DNA from: CAUZWH01 sp965247665
Lineage (GTDB): Bacteria; Pseudomonadota; Alphaproteobacteria; SHVV01
Assembly: GCA_965247665.1 (NCBI GenBank)
Contig: CBDFHH010000005.1
Location: 1,240,001 to 1,304,000, forward strand
Reading direction: 5' to 3'
Length of the DNA: 64,000 nt
Positions within the stretch are counted from its first letter, which is position 1, and each line of letters starts with the position of its first letter. A program made the position numbers and the translations under genes. Shown here in pieces: positions 27,855 to 36,600 of the stretch. The notes below the pieces were generated by a model. It was not told the DNA's origin. It searched no databases and saw nothing but the letters and a program-made list of their open reading frames with translations.

Positions 27855-28724
27855 ATGGTTGAGATCACGCGACCCGCGGACGCGCCCCTGCGCGGCATCG
27901 TGCTGATGTGTCTCGCCATGATGTTCATGGTCGCCATGTCGGCGGTGACCAAGCAGATCAATCACGACTACGCGCCGATCCAGGTGCTGTGGGCGCGCTT
28001 CTTCTTCAACCTGCTCCTGATCTACATCCTGTTCCCCGGGCATGCCCGCCGCATGTTCGTGACCCGCAATCTCGGTTGGCATTTGGCGCGCTCCACCCTC
28101 ATTGTGGCGGCCGGTTTTCTCTTTGTTATCGCGCTCCGCCACATTTCGATTGCCGAGATGGTGGCGGTGACGAATATCGCACCGCTGTTGATTACCGTGT
28201 GCGCGGCGCTTTTTCTCAAGGAACGCGTTGGCGCGGCGGGCTGGGCGGCAATTGGGGTGGCGTTCGCCGGTGTGATGATCATTCTGCGGCCCGGTTTCGC
28301 AGTGTTCCAATGGGCTGCCGTTCTGCCGCTGATCATGGCGGTGTTCTATGCGCTCCATCAGATCATCGCCCGCAAGATCGGACACCAGGAGCATCCGGTC
28401 ACCTCTCTGGCCTACACTACGATCGTCGGAACGGTCGTCGCGACGATCGCTGTACCGTTCGATTGGCGAGCGCCGGATCTATCGGGATGGATACTGCTCG
28501 GTTTGACGGGGCTGCTTGCAGGCCTCGCTCATTTCGCGATCATTCGTGCTTACGAACGCAGCGCCGCATCCGTTGTCGCGCCCTTCATCTACACCGAGTT
28601 GATATGGGCGATTATCGTCGGCGCCCTCGTCTTCGGTGACATACCGGATGCGTGGACGCTGGTCGGTGGGGTGATCGTCGTTGCCAGCGGGCTGTTCGTC
28701 ACGCTACGCGAACGCAACGGTTGA
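27855..28724 (+). CDS. EamA/DMT family transporter (pair B, first)
   Basis: A 289-residue ten-helix EamA protein opening MVEITRPADAPLRGIVLMCL. It begins 26 bp after the cyclotransferase gene. It shares WARFFFNLLLIYI, the ISIAEMVAVTN block and the C-terminal VVAPFIYTELIWAIIVG with its neighbour at 28721, so they are a duplicated pair distinct from the 12.7-14.6 kb pair. Its stop overlaps the TTG start of the next gene. Export of cysteine or glutathione breakdown products would fit the cyclotransferase, but this is speculation. Confidence 0.86.
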   Translation: MVEITRPADAPLRGIVLMCLAMMFMVAMSAVTKQINHDYAPIQVLWARFFFNLLLIYILFPGHARRMFVTRNLGWHLARSTLIVAAGFLFVIALRHISIAEMVAVTNIAPLLITVCAALFLKERVGAAGWAAIGVAFAGVMIILRPGFAVFQWAAVLPLIMAVFYALHQIIARKIGHQEHPVTSLAYTTIVGTVVATIAVPFDWRAPDLSGWILLGLTGLLAGLAHFAIIRAYERSAASVVAPFIYTELIWAIIVGALVFGDIPDAWTLVGGVIVVASGLFVTLRERNG

Positions 28725-29641
28725 GCGTGGGTCGCGCCGACCGATACGCTCGTAGCCGGTCGAACGCGGCAAAGCGCGCATCGCGTCCCGATGACGCGCC
28801 GGTGCGCGGCGTGCTGCTAACCGTGTTCGCGGTGCTGCTGCTGGTCGGCATCTCCGCCTGTTTCAAATATCTCGCGCAGTCCTACCCCCCGCTCGAGATC
28901 GTATGGGCGCGGTACTTTTTCAGTTTCATCGTGATTCTGTTGCTGTTTCCGCGGCGGGTACCGCGCCTCTTTGCGAGCGACCACACCAAGTTGCAGCTGC
29001 TGCGCGGGGTCACGGCAGTCGGGGCCACCGTGCTCGCGATCTATGCCCTGCGGCAGATTTCGATCGCCGATATGGTCGCGGTCACGTTTGTCGCGCCGCT
29101 GTTGACGATCGCGCTGGCGAGCATGGTCATCGGCGAGCGGGCCGACGCACGCGTGTGGATTGCCGTGGGGGTCGGTTTTTGCGGCGTATTGATCATCGTT
29201 CGACCGGGCGTCGGCGGCCTGGTCCAATGGGCGGCGCTGCTGCCGCTGCTGATGGCGCTGCTCTACGCCGTCGGACAGTTGATCATTCGCTCGATCAGCT
29301 ATCTGGAGCACCCCGCGACATCGCTTGCATATCAGACGATCGTCGGCCTGGTGTTTTGCAGCGCGGCGCTGCCGTTCATATGGGTGGGGCCGGCGTCGCT
29401 GTTCGATCTTGGGATTTTCATGCTGAGCGGTCTGTTCGGGGCGGTCGGTCACTATTGCATGATCCGCGCGTTCGAGCGCGCCACGGTCCGCGTCGTCGCG
29501 CCGTTCACCTACGCCGAATTGATTTGGGCGATGTTGGTTGGTCTGATCGTTTTTGACGACATCCCGGATCCCTGGATGGCGTTCGGCGCCGCCATCGTTG
29601 TCGGCAGCGGGCTTTACGTCCTTTATCGCGAGCGCGCCTGA
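28721..29641 (+). CDS. EamA/DMT family transporter (pair B, second)
   Basis: A 306-residue EamA protein, a tandem paralogue of the preceding gene (WARYFFSFIVILLLFPRRVP, ISIADMVAVTFVAPLL, VAPFTYAELIWAMLVG). Two starts are possible: TTG at 28721, overlapping the previous stop, or GTG at 28727; no Shine-Dalgarno decides between them. The N-terminal 25 residues before DDAPVRGVLL are basic and probably cytoplasmic. Substrate unknown. Confidence 0.83.
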   Translation: MSVGRADRYARSRSNAAKRASRPDDAPVRGVLLTVFAVLLLVGISACFKYLAQSYPPLEIVWARYFFSFIVILLLFPRRVPRLFASDHTKLQLLRGVTAVGATVLAIYALRQISIADMVAVTFVAPLLTIALASMVIGERADARVWIAVGVGFCGVLIIVRPGVGGLVQWAALLPLLMALLYAVGQLIIRSISYLEHPATSLAYQTIVGLVFCSAALPFIWVGPASLFDLGIFMLSGLFGAVGHYCMIRAFERATVRVVAPFTYAELIWAMLVGLIVFDDIPDPWMAFGAAIVVGSGLYVLYRERA

Positions 29642-29746
29642 CTTGCTTCTCGCGCGGCGCCCACCTCCTGTTGAGTCGGCGATGGATCGTCCTTATCTTG
29701 ATCCATAGCGCCGCGCTGCGGCGTCAACTCCGGGAGATGACGACCT

Positions 29747-30385
29747 ATGGCCGCCAAGATTTCGCCGACCGGCAGCGACGCGTTGCTCGTTGTCGATGTC
29801 CAGCATGATTTCTGCAAAGGGGGCGCCTTGGCAGTGCCGAACGGGGACGAGGTCGTTCCCGTTATCAACGAACTGGCCGCTCGTTTTACCCACGTGATCG
29901 TGACCCAGGATTGGCACCCGCCCGACCACACCTCGTTTGCCTCGCAGCACGATGGCGCTGAGCCGTTTCAAACCATCGAACTGAACTATGGTGAACAGGT
30001 GCTGTGGCCGGACCACTGCGTCCGGCACTCGGCCGGTGCCGAGTTTCATGACCAGCTGAGCGTCGCCAATTGCGAACTGATCGTGCGCAAGGGTTTTCGC
30101 CGGCAAATCGATTCCTACTCCGCGTTCTTCGAAAACGACCGCAAGACGCCCACCGGCCTCAATGGTTATCTGCGCGAGCGCGGACTTGATCGACTGTTCG
30201 TCGTTGGTCTGGCGACTGATTTTTGCGTGCGCTTTTCTGCCGTCGATAGCCGGACGCTCGGTTTCGATGTCGTGCTGGTGGAGGATGCGTGCCGCGGAAT
30301 CGACAACGATGGCTCGCTGGACGCAGCCATGCGGGAAATGAGGGATGCCGGCGTCACGATCGTCGAGTCCGGCGCCATCGGCTGA
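29747..30385 (+). CDS. pncA: Nicotinamidase/pyrazinamidase
   Basis: A 212-residue isochorismatase-fold amidase that hydrolyses nicotinamide to nicotinate in NAD salvage. The catalytic triad is Asp17 (LLVVDVQHDF), Lys115 (IVRKGF) and Cys160 (ATDFCVRFSA). Metal ligands are Asp55, His57, His61 (DWHPPDHTSF) and His90 (WPDHC). The cis-peptide region VVGLATDFC is intact. Full family length. It is a stand-alone gene between EamA transporters. Confidence 0.94.
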   Translation: MAAKISPTGSDALLVVDVQHDFCKGGALAVPNGDEVVPVINELAARFTHVIVTQDWHPPDHTSFASQHDGAEPFQTIELNYGEQVLWPDHCVRHSAGAEFHDQLSVANCELIVRKGFRRQIDSYSAFFENDRKTPTGLNGYLRERGLDRLFVVGLATDFCVRFSAVDSRTLGFDVVLVEDACRGIDNDGSLDAAMREMRDAGVTIVESGAIG

Positions 30386-30615
30386 TGTCTGGGATCGCAA
30401 GCGGGGCTTGGCAGGAAGCGTGTATTCGACTTCGTTGCCGCACACCCGGCCACTTCCCGATCCGCGCTTCGGGCGACCGCATTCGGGTTGGTACCGGCAG
30501 ATGAACCATACCACCACCGGGCGTGCGGGACCTGCCGCCGACGGGCTCGGCGGTCGTACCGTGTAGGCCGCGCTGCCCGCTTGGCCCGCTCCATAACCGT
30601 TCTCAAGCCGCGTCG

Positions 30616-31509
30616 ATGCTTGGATTCCTAGCGACACGCCCCACCCTGGCGGGGGTTTTTCTCATCCTCGGATCGGCCTTTTCGTTCAGCATCGCGGGCG
30701 TCTTGATCCGCTGGATCGAGGAGGCCAGCGGTTGGCAGATCGTTTTCTACCGCAGCTTCGCGCTGTCGATCACCTTGCTGGTGTTCCTCGCCCTGCGTTA
30801 TCGAGGCAGGATCGTCGCCGCTTTCGCGGCGTCGGGGCGGGGCATCGCGGTCGGCACGATCTGCATGGCGTTAGCCCAGGTGTGCGTGATCTGGGCGTTT
30901 CTCCATACCCATGTCGCCAACGTCGTGTTCGTGTTTGGCGCGTTGCCGTTCGTGACCGGCGTGCTGGCCTGGCTGCTTTTGCGCGAACCGATCCGCGGCG
31001 CGACCTGGATCGCCATGTTCCTCGCATTCAGCGGCATTGCATTGATGACCGCCGACGAACTGGCCGGCGGGCGGTATATCGGCAACCTCCTCGCCATTGC
31101 CACCACTTTGTTCTATGGCGGTCTGGTCGTGACGGCGCGCGTGAGCCGTACCAACGATATGGCGCCGGTGCTTTGTTCCGGTGCGCTGTTGGCGTGCGTA
31201 ATCTGCGCCATCCTGGTCGAGAGCTTTGCGATCGGTTGGTACGACTTCCTGCTATGCGCCGTGATGGGCGGCGTGCAGACGTTCTTTTCCTACTGGCTCA
31301 TGACCCTCGCCGCCCGCTACATCCGAGCGGCGGAGTTGACGCTGATCGGGAGTGCCGAATTGATCCTCGGGCCGCTGTGGGTGTGGCTGGCGGTCAACGA
31401 AACGCCGACCTATGCCACCATCATAGGCGGGATCGTCATCATGGTCGCGATCGCGCTACAAGCCTTCGCAACGGCACGGGGGCCACAGATCGCACCCTCC
31501 GGTTCGTGA
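30616..31509 (+). CDS. EamA/DMT family transporter (subgroup A member)
   Basis: A 297-residue ten-helix EamA protein closely resembling the 12.7-14.6 kb pair (GWQIVFYRSFALSI, FLHTHVANVVFVFGALPF, FSYWLMTLAARYIRAAEL). The ATG at 30616 opens at the first helix; the longer frame from 30523 is polar and unlikely. It lies 230 bp after pncA and is followed convergently by a J-domain gene. No substrate clue. Confidence 0.86.
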   Translation: MLGFLATRPTLAGVFLILGSAFSFSIAGVLIRWIEEASGWQIVFYRSFALSITLLVFLALRYRGRIVAAFAASGRGIAVGTICMALAQVCVIWAFLHTHVANVVFVFGALPFVTGVLAWLLLREPIRGATWIAMFLAFSGIALMTADELAGGRYIGNLLAIATTLFYGGLVVTARVSRTNDMAPVLCSGALLACVICAILVESFAIGWYDFLLCAVMGGVQTFFSYWLMTLAARYIRAAELTLIGSAELILGPLWVWLAVNETPTYATIIGGIVIMVAIALQAFATARGPQIAPSGS

Positions 31510-31525
31510 GGTCGCCGACTGCACC

Positions 31526-31774
31526 CTAGATCGGTGTAACCGCGATCGCGTCGTCGTCGAGTGCGAGGACCATCGCTTCGTAACTCGCCCGCCGCCGGGG
31601 ATCGTAAAGCGAATCACGTGCCCGCGTGATTTCCTCAAAACGCGTGAAGCGATCGGGATGGTGCGGGTTGAGGTCGGGATGGAAGCGTTTCGCCAGCGAT
31701 CGGTAGGCGCTGTTGATCTCGGCCATCGTGGCGCCGGGACGCAATCCCAGGATTTGGTAGGGGTTATCGGTCAC
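31526..31774 (-). CDS. Short J-domain protein
   Basis: An 82-residue protein that is a J domain and little more: MTDNPYQILGLRPGATMAE, helix II with the HPD tripeptide at residues 32-34 (RFHPDLNP), then FEEITRARDSLYDPRRRASYEA. It should stimulate a DnaK-type ATPase. There is no G/F region, zinc finger or client-binding domain, so it may be a modulator rather than a full DnaJ. Convergent with the EamA gene; the 3' ends are 17 bp apart. Confidence 0.9.
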   Translation of the reverse strand: MTDNPYQILGLRPGATMAEINSAYRSLAKRFHPDLNPHHPDRFTRFEEITRARDSLYDPRRRASYEAMVLALDDDAIAVTPI

Positions 31775-32000
31775 GCCGGGTCTCTACCCGGGTTTGAATC
31801 ACCAATTTCCTTCCGTGTAAAGAAAAATCGATGGAAAACAGCATATTATATCGTTTCTCTCGTCCACTTTCTTGCGGGCGAAGGCGCATATTGTCGGCGT
31901 CCGCGCGCTCCTGCCCCGCACGCCGCGCGATCGCTGGCCGAAGGCGGGAGCGCTGACATATAAGACGGGATGGCCTCCTTCCCCGGTAGCGTCCGGCATC

Positions 32001-32948
32001 GTGGCTGATCCGTCCCGCGTTGGGCGCGACATTCACGCGACCATCGCACGCCATGCTTGGTTGCCCTCCGTCTTGCTTACCGCAGCCATGCTGTGCATGG
32101 GTGGAAACATCACCGTCGGACGGGCGATCAGCCCCGAAGTCCCGCCGGTAGCCCTCACATTCTGGCGTTGCCTGCTTGCCGCTCTGATCGCGATGCCGTT
32201 CGTGTACCGGAAGCTGTACGACCAGCTTGACCTGCTGCTGGCGAACTGGCGCTTGATACTCGCATTCGGCGCGTTTTGGGCAGTGACCGGACACGCGCTG
32301 ACATATGCCGGCCTGCTCACGACGACCGCGATCAACGCGAGCGTTATCGCGGCCACGCAGCCGGCCTTGACGATCCTTGTTGCCTGGCTGCTGTTGCACG
32401 ACGCGATCAATCGGCTGCAAGGCGCCGGGTTGGTGATCGCGCTGCTCGGCGTGTCGGCGATTGCCGTCAAGGGCGATCTTCAGATCTTGCGCGAGCTCCG
32501 TTTCGTCACCGGCGACCTGTTGATCGCGCTCAGCATGCTGAGCTTTGCGGTCTATAACGTGCTGGTCAAGAAAGCCCCGCGTGAGCTCGATCCATTCGTC
32601 ATAATGACCGTGATTATGCTCAGCAGTTGCGCGCTCCTGCTTCCGCTTTACGGCGCCGAGATCATGTTCGACGATCGAGAGTTCGCGTGGCAGCCCGCCG
32701 CGCTATGGGCGGTGCTCTACACCGCGGTATTTGCATCGATCGCCGCCGTCATGTTGATGAACCTCGGCATCCAGCACGTCGGTCCCGGGATGGCATCGAT
32801 GTTCATCAATCTCGTGCCGGTGTTCTCGACTTTGCTGGCGGTGACGTTCCTGAACGAGACCTTTCAGCTCTATCACGCGTTGGGGATCATCATGGTCGTT
32901 ATAGGTGTCTATATGACGACCAAATTGCGACCGACCGAGATCGCCTAG
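32001..32948 (+). CDS. EamA/DMT family transporter (subgroup C)
   Basis: A 315-residue ten-helix EamA protein. Its opening TAAMLCMGGNITVGRAI and VPPVALTFWRCLLAALIA put it in a subgroup distinct from the others here. The C-terminal signature MFINLVPVFSTLLAVTFLNE is well kept. GTG at 32001 is my start; the upstream frame to 31872 overlaps an AT-rich stretch of about 100 bp that is probably the promoter. Convergent with the next EamA gene, 3 bp between stops. Confidence 0.86.
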   Translation: MADPSRVGRDIHATIARHAWLPSVLLTAAMLCMGGNITVGRAISPEVPPVALTFWRCLLAALIAMPFVYRKLYDQLDLLLANWRLILAFGAFWAVTGHALTYAGLLTTTAINASVIAATQPALTILVAWLLLHDAINRLQGAGLVIALLGVSAIAVKGDLQILRELRFVTGDLLIALSMLSFAVYNVLVKKAPRELDPFVIMTVIMLSSCALLLPLYGAEIMFDDREFAWQPAALWAVLYTAVFASIAAVMLMNLGIQHVGPGMASMFINLVPVFSTLLAVTFLNETFQLYHALGIIMVVIGVYMTTKLRPTEIA

Positions 32949-32951
32949 ACT

Positions 32952-33878
32952 CTAGGCGACCTGATCCGACGACGGGGTTCGGATCGGGCGGCGGGTCTCG
33001 CGATGAACAAGGTAGAGCCCGGCGAGAACGATCAGCGCGCCGCCGGCCATGGTCCACGCGTCGGGGATTTCGTCGAACATGAGAAATCCCAGTACCCCGG
33101 CCCAAATCAGCGCGACGTAACGGAACGGTGAAACCGTCGAAGCCCGCGCAAATCGCAAGGCCTCGATCAACAGGAACAGCGACGTGGTGACGATGCCACC
33201 GGCGACGGCGATCAGCACGACATCGCGCCAGCTCGGAATCTCCCAACCGAACGGCAGGGTGGCGGCGCTTACCAGGCCGACGATGCAGGACGTGTAGAAC
33301 AGGATTCCCACCGACGTATCGCCGGCGCTCATGCGCCTCGTGATGATGTCACGCACCGCACCGACGAACGCGGCGCCGACCGGAATGATGGCGGCCCAAT
33401 GCAAACCCTCGCCGCCCGGCCGCAGCATCACGATCACGCCGGCAAAACCGACCAGCACCGCGGTCCAGCGGTGCCAGCCGACGCGTTCGCCGAGCATCGC
33501 CGGCGCCAGCGCCGTTATGAAGAGGGGTCCGATATAGACCAGGGTCATGGCGTCGACCAACGGCAGCGCTCTTAGAGCGCCGATGAACAGGAACATGCTG
33601 CCGACCTGAAGAATGCCGCGCAGCAAATGAACCCGATGCCGCGTAACGCGGAGGTCATGCACCCGTCGGCGGACCAGGATGAAGGCTGCGATCAGCGCGA
33701 TCGACACCAGCGCACGCAAACAAATCACCTCGCCGAGCGGCACCGAAGTCGAGATCGACTTCAGGACCGCGTTGTTGACCGAGATCAGCAGGCCGCCCGT
33801 GACCATGCACGCGATCCCGAGTCCGGGAGCATCGATCTGGCTCCGGCTAGACGCACCGATACGCGAGGGTTGCGGCAT
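32952..33878 (-). CDS. EamA/DMT family transporter
   Basis: A 308-residue EamA protein on the minus strand, opening MPQPSRIGASSRSQIDAPGL. It shares VVSPFRYVALIWAGVLGFLM-type spacing and EIPDAWTMAGGALIVLAG with pair B (27.9-29.6 kb). A positively charged loop RRRVHDLRVTRHRVHLLRG follows helix 2. It ends 3 bp from the previous gene's stop, an extremely tight convergent junction. Confidence 0.86.
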   Translation of the reverse strand: MPQPSRIGASSRSQIDAPGLGIACMVTGGLLISVNNAVLKSISTSVPLGEVICLRALVSIALIAAFILVRRRVHDLRVTRHRVHLLRGILQVGSMFLFIGALRALPLVDAMTLVYIGPLFITALAPAMLGERVGWHRWTAVLVGFAGVIVMLRPGGEGLHWAAIIPVGAAFVGAVRDIITRRMSAGDTSVGILFYTSCIVGLVSAATLPFGWEIPSWRDVVLIAVAGGIVTTSLFLLIEALRFARASTVSPFRYVALIWAGVLGFLMFDEIPDAWTMAGGALIVLAGLYLVHRETRRPIRTPSSDQVA

Positions 33879-34000
33879 GGTGGCTCGGTCGGGTCCGGAT
33901 CACGCGACCGGGTGCGATCGTCGCCGCGCCGCTGACGGTCGGCGCGGCCGGTGTTTTTTCGTTTGCCCCGGCGCCCCTGATTCCGCCACTATCCGGACTC

Positions 34001-34354
34001 ATGTTGGGCGCAAAGGGCGAAGCGGGCAGGGGCGAAGCGAAGTTCGCGATCGGTCAGGTCGTGCGGCATCGCTTTTTCTCGTTCCGAGGCGTGATCTTCG
34101 ATGTCGATCCGGTGTTCAGCAACACCGAGGAATGGTACCAGTCGATCCCGCTGGACAAGCGGCCGCGCAAGGACCAGCCCTTTTATCACCTGCTCGCGGA
34201 AAACGAAGAGACCACGTACGAAGCTTATGTTTCCGAGCAGAATCTGGTGCTCGACCAAAGCGGCAAACCGTGCCGCCATCCCTGGATCGACGAGATGTTT
34301 GCCGACCGCGGCGACGATCGCTACCGGTCGCCAACCTATTTCACCTCGAATTAG
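34001..34354 (+). CDS. hspQ: HspQ (heat-shock, hemimethylated-DNA-binding YccV type)
   Basis: A 117-residue HspQ homologue. The fold core is KFAIGQVVRHRFFSFRGVIF then NTEEWYQSIP and PFYHLLAENEETTYEAYVSE, ending PWIDEMFADRGDDRYRSPTY. HspQ promotes Lon-dependent degradation of substrates and was first described as an oriC/hemimethylated-DNA binder. N-terminal MLGAKGEAGRGEA is a short extra leader. Separated from the convergent crotonase gene by 9 bp. Confidence 0.9.
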   Translation: MLGAKGEAGRGEAKFAIGQVVRHRFFSFRGVIFDVDPVFSNTEEWYQSIPLDKRPRKDQPFYHLLAENEETTYEAYVSEQNLVLDQSGKPCRHPWIDEMFADRGDDRYRSPTYFTSN

Positions 34355-34363
34355 CGCTGACTG

Positions 34364-35167
34364 CTAACGGCCCGCGAATGCGGCCCGGCGCTTTTCGAGA
34401 AACGCGGTAATGCCCTCGGGGAAATCGTCGGTCGCCGTGCAGTCGGCGAATGCTTCTGTCTCGCGCTCGAGTTGAGTTTCCAAGCTGGCGTCGAGCGAGT
34501 TGTTGAGCAGGCGTTTTGTGTGCCCAAGCGCGACGGTCGGACCCGTGGCCAGCCATTGCGTCAGCGCGGCCACTTCGGCGTCGAAATCGGCGGCCGGGAT
34601 CACCCGGTTGACGAGACCATAGTCGAGCGCGGTTTGCGCATCGAAGCGCTCGCCCAGCATGGCGATTTCCATCGCCTTCTTGACGCCGACGATTCGCGGC
34701 AGGGCGAAGGTCGATCCACCGTCCGGGCTGGTGCCGATGTTGCAATAGGCCAGCGTGAAATAAGCGGAGTCGGCGGCGATCGTGAGATCGCAGGCGAGCG
34801 CGATACTCAGTCCGGCGCCGGCGGCGGCGCCGTGCACGGCGGCGACGACAGGCTTCGGCATTCGCCGCAGAGCCAGAATGGATTCGTGGAAGCCGTGGAT
34901 GAGAGAGCGAAACGCGGCCCGCCGCCGTTCCGGTTCGCCGGTGATCATCCCGCCGAAGAACTTCAGATCGCCGCCGGCCATGAAGCCGTCACCGGCGCCC
35001 CGCAGCACGACCGCGCGCACCGAGGGGTCCCGCTCGGCCCGCTGCAATGCATCTGCCAACGCGGATGCCAGTTCCGCGTCGAGGGCGTTAAGCGCTTGGG
35101 GTCGGTTGAGGGTTACCGTCGCGACCCCCACGTTCGCTTCGAAGAGAACCGTCTCGGTCATTTCCAC
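34364..35167 (-). CDS. Crotonase-fold enoyl-CoA hydratase/isomerase family protein
   Basis: A 267-residue crotonase. The CoA-oxyanion stretch VVLRGAGDGFMAGGDLKFF is present. Both hydratase glutamates are missing: the position of Glu144 is Ser121 (GLSIALACD) and that of Glu164 is Tyr141 (LAYCNIG). Asp149 in IGTSPDGGSTF sits where PaaG-like isomerases place the base. Enoyl-CoA isomerase activity is therefore more likely than hydration. It could feed fatty-acid or aromatic-CoA degradation. The ATG at 35167 is followed downstream by HspQ, convergently. Confidence 0.85.
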   Translation of the reverse strand: MEMTETVLFEANVGVATVTLNRPQALNALDAELASALADALQRAERDPSVRAVVLRGAGDGFMAGGDLKFFGGMITGEPERRRAAFRSLIHGFHESILALRRMPKPVVAAVHGAAAGAGLSIALACDLTIAADSAYFTLAYCNIGTSPDGGSTFALPRIVGVKKAMEIAMLGERFDAQTALDYGLVNRVIPAADFDAEVAALTQWLATGPTVALGHTKRLLNNSLDASLETQLERETEAFADCTATDDFPEGITAFLEKRRAAFAGR

Positions 35168-35195
35168 TCCTACAGGTTGAATGATGCCCGAGCCA

Positions 35196-35384
35196 TCAAG
35201 CGTGGGCGTATCCGAGCGCGGCGACGGTGATGGCAGGGGGTTTGTTTAGCTGTCTCTCATAGTTACCAAAACGGGCGGTCGCGGTCGCAGGGTCATCCGT
35301 GTCGAGCGAAGAGCGCCTTGGTGGGTTGCCGGGGACATGGACGGAGTATTTGCCTCGGAAAAGGACGAGCCGAGGTTCTGACAC
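35196..35384 (-). pseudogene. Phage-type integrase N-terminal remnant
   Basis: A 62-residue frame opening MSEPRLVLFRGKYSVHVPG. The pattern of a charged strand, then RRSSLDTDDPATATARFGNY, looks like the N-terminal arm/core-binding start of a tyrosine recombinase, which normally runs to 350-400 residues. It stops after 62 residues with no catalytic R-H-R-Y. It overlaps the excisionase-like gene and lies downstream of the tRNA-Pro 3' end, as expected for a decayed integrative element. Confidence 0.4.
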
Positions 35385-35605
35385 TCGTGTGCCTCCACAG
35401 CGTCGGCGGGTATCCTAAGCAACCGCCCGATTCGGAGACAAGACAATTCCCCGCTCGCGCACATGCGCCGGATCCGGCGCTCGGAGCACTGCCGGCGCCT
35501 GGCAAGCTTTTCAGGCGTGTAGGGCGCTCTCGCTTGGTTCCGCGGCCCGAACCTCCGCACCCTCGATTTGCTCTGTACGGCGCGTGCACGCGGTTCCAGC
35601 GGCAT
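35246..35605 (-). CDS. Excisionase-like helix-turn-helix protein
   Basis: A protein of about 119 residues with a clear excisionase/HTH_17 module: PYTPEKLARRRQCSERRIRR, then a wing ASGELSCLRIGRLLRIPADA. The region after ADAVEAHECQNLG reads in the integrase-remnant frame in reverse overlap and is not convincing. Such small winged-helix proteins direct recombination polarity or act as regulators of mobile elements. Overlaps the integrase remnant by 139 bp in a different frame, so the tail may be an artefact of a frameshift. Confidence 0.5.
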   Translation of the reverse strand: MPLEPRARAVQSKSRVRRFGPRNQARAPYTPEKLARRRQCSERRIRRMCASGELSCLRIGRLLRIPADAVEAHECQNLGSSFSEANTPSMSPATHQGALRSTRMTLRPRPPVLVTMRDS

Positions 35606-35747
35606 ATTCGCGGATCGTCGCGGGTCACGGCAGGCCGGCGTCGCTCGCGTCGTCGATCCATCGCCGGGCAGCCGCCCGGAAGAGATTCCGGCAAGTTGTG
35701 CTGCATCAGCGCTTGCCGCGCTTCGGCCGCTCACTCATGCAGTGATC

Positions 35748-36283
35748 ATGGAAGGAGAAAGCTCCGATGTCTCAGCGATGGGGATCCCCACTCCCGGGAG
35801 TGGGAAACCTTCCATCGGTCCGCCGCGGCCAACTTCGAATTTGCGGCAATTGCTCACGGGTGACAGTTACCGCGATGGCACGCCCGTATTCGCCGAACCA
35901 GATACCAGAGCCCGCGAGAGGGAAGGTCCCGGTGGGCGGGAGGCGGCTCACCCCAGCCCGACCTACGCGCGGCAGCTCTCTGGTATACAGGCTGACGCGG
36001 GAGCGGGACCCCGGCAAACATCGGAATTGAAGCCCCCGCCGGCAAGCCGAGCTTCGACGACTTCAGGGCGCCGCCGCCGGACGACGAGCCGATCCCGATC
36101 CCGACAGAGACCATCATGGAGGGCCGGCAGGCGGCCGCCGATGCGGAGGGCGCCCGGGCGGCCAACCAGATACTCGATCGCGCGCAGATGCCGAGAATCG
36201 GCCAAATGGTGCTGTTCGGTAACGAGACCGAGGACGGCGATCCCGGAGTGGTTCTGCGGACGAAGCTTGATGGCATTCGATAG
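35748..36283 (+). pseudogene. Unrecognised P/G-rich gene, frameshifted
   Basis: Two protein-like frames join across a probable frameshift near 35995-36010. First: ATG 35748, MEGESSDVSAMGIPTPGSGK, then LLTGDSYRDGTPVFAEPDT. Second: from about 36000, PAGKPSFDDFRAPPPDDEPI, then QILDRAQMPRIGQMVLFGNE and a stop at 36283. Codon use is strongly GC3 and the last part resembles a structural or baseplate-type hydrophilic protein, but I do not recognise it. It lies inside the decayed element next to tRNA-Pro. An 18-bp perfect palindrome (35787-35804) lies near its 5' end. Confidence 0.35.
35787..35804. repeat. Perfect 18-bp palindrome CCCACTCCCGGGAGTGGG
   Basis: The sequence is its own reverse complement and overlaps a second palindrome GGGGATCCCC (35780-35789). 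It may be a resolvase, regulator or replication site of the decayed element, or a folded transcript; chance occurrence is unlikely but not excluded. Confidence 0.5.
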
Positions 36284-36470
36284 CGTGTTGGAGATCGAGA
36301 TCCGGTTCTGGTCACGCCCGTGATGCTTCGCGAGGAAGGGAGCGCAGCGGGCAGCACGGGTTTTGTGAGAAATCGTCGACACGTGATCGTCTCTTCCGAG
36401 ACGGAGCGTCGATTGTACGTTTGATACGACCGACACCCGTCGATCTCGACGATTAAGTCGTTGAAGCTAT

Positions 36471-36547
36471 TGGTCGGGGAGACTGGATTTGAACCAGCGA
36501 CCCCCGCCTCCCGAAGACGGTGCTCTACCAGGCTGAGCTACTCCCCG
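36471..36547 (-). tRNA. tRNA-Pro (anticodon CGG)
   Basis: A 77-nt tRNA on the minus strand with the 3' CCA encoded. The acceptor pairs CGGGGAG with CTCCCCG, the D arm is GCTCAGCCTGGTAGAGC, the anticodon stem CCGTC/GGCGG holds loop TTCGGGA (anticodon CGG, reading CCG), and the T arm contains GGTTCAAATCC. tRNA genes are classic integration sites, and excisionase and integrase remnants lie 1 kb beyond its 3' end. Confidence 0.95.
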
Positions 36548-36600
36548 ACCGGCCTGGCGCCCTTATACTCCCGGCCTAAGGCCTCGACAAGCGGTCGCGG

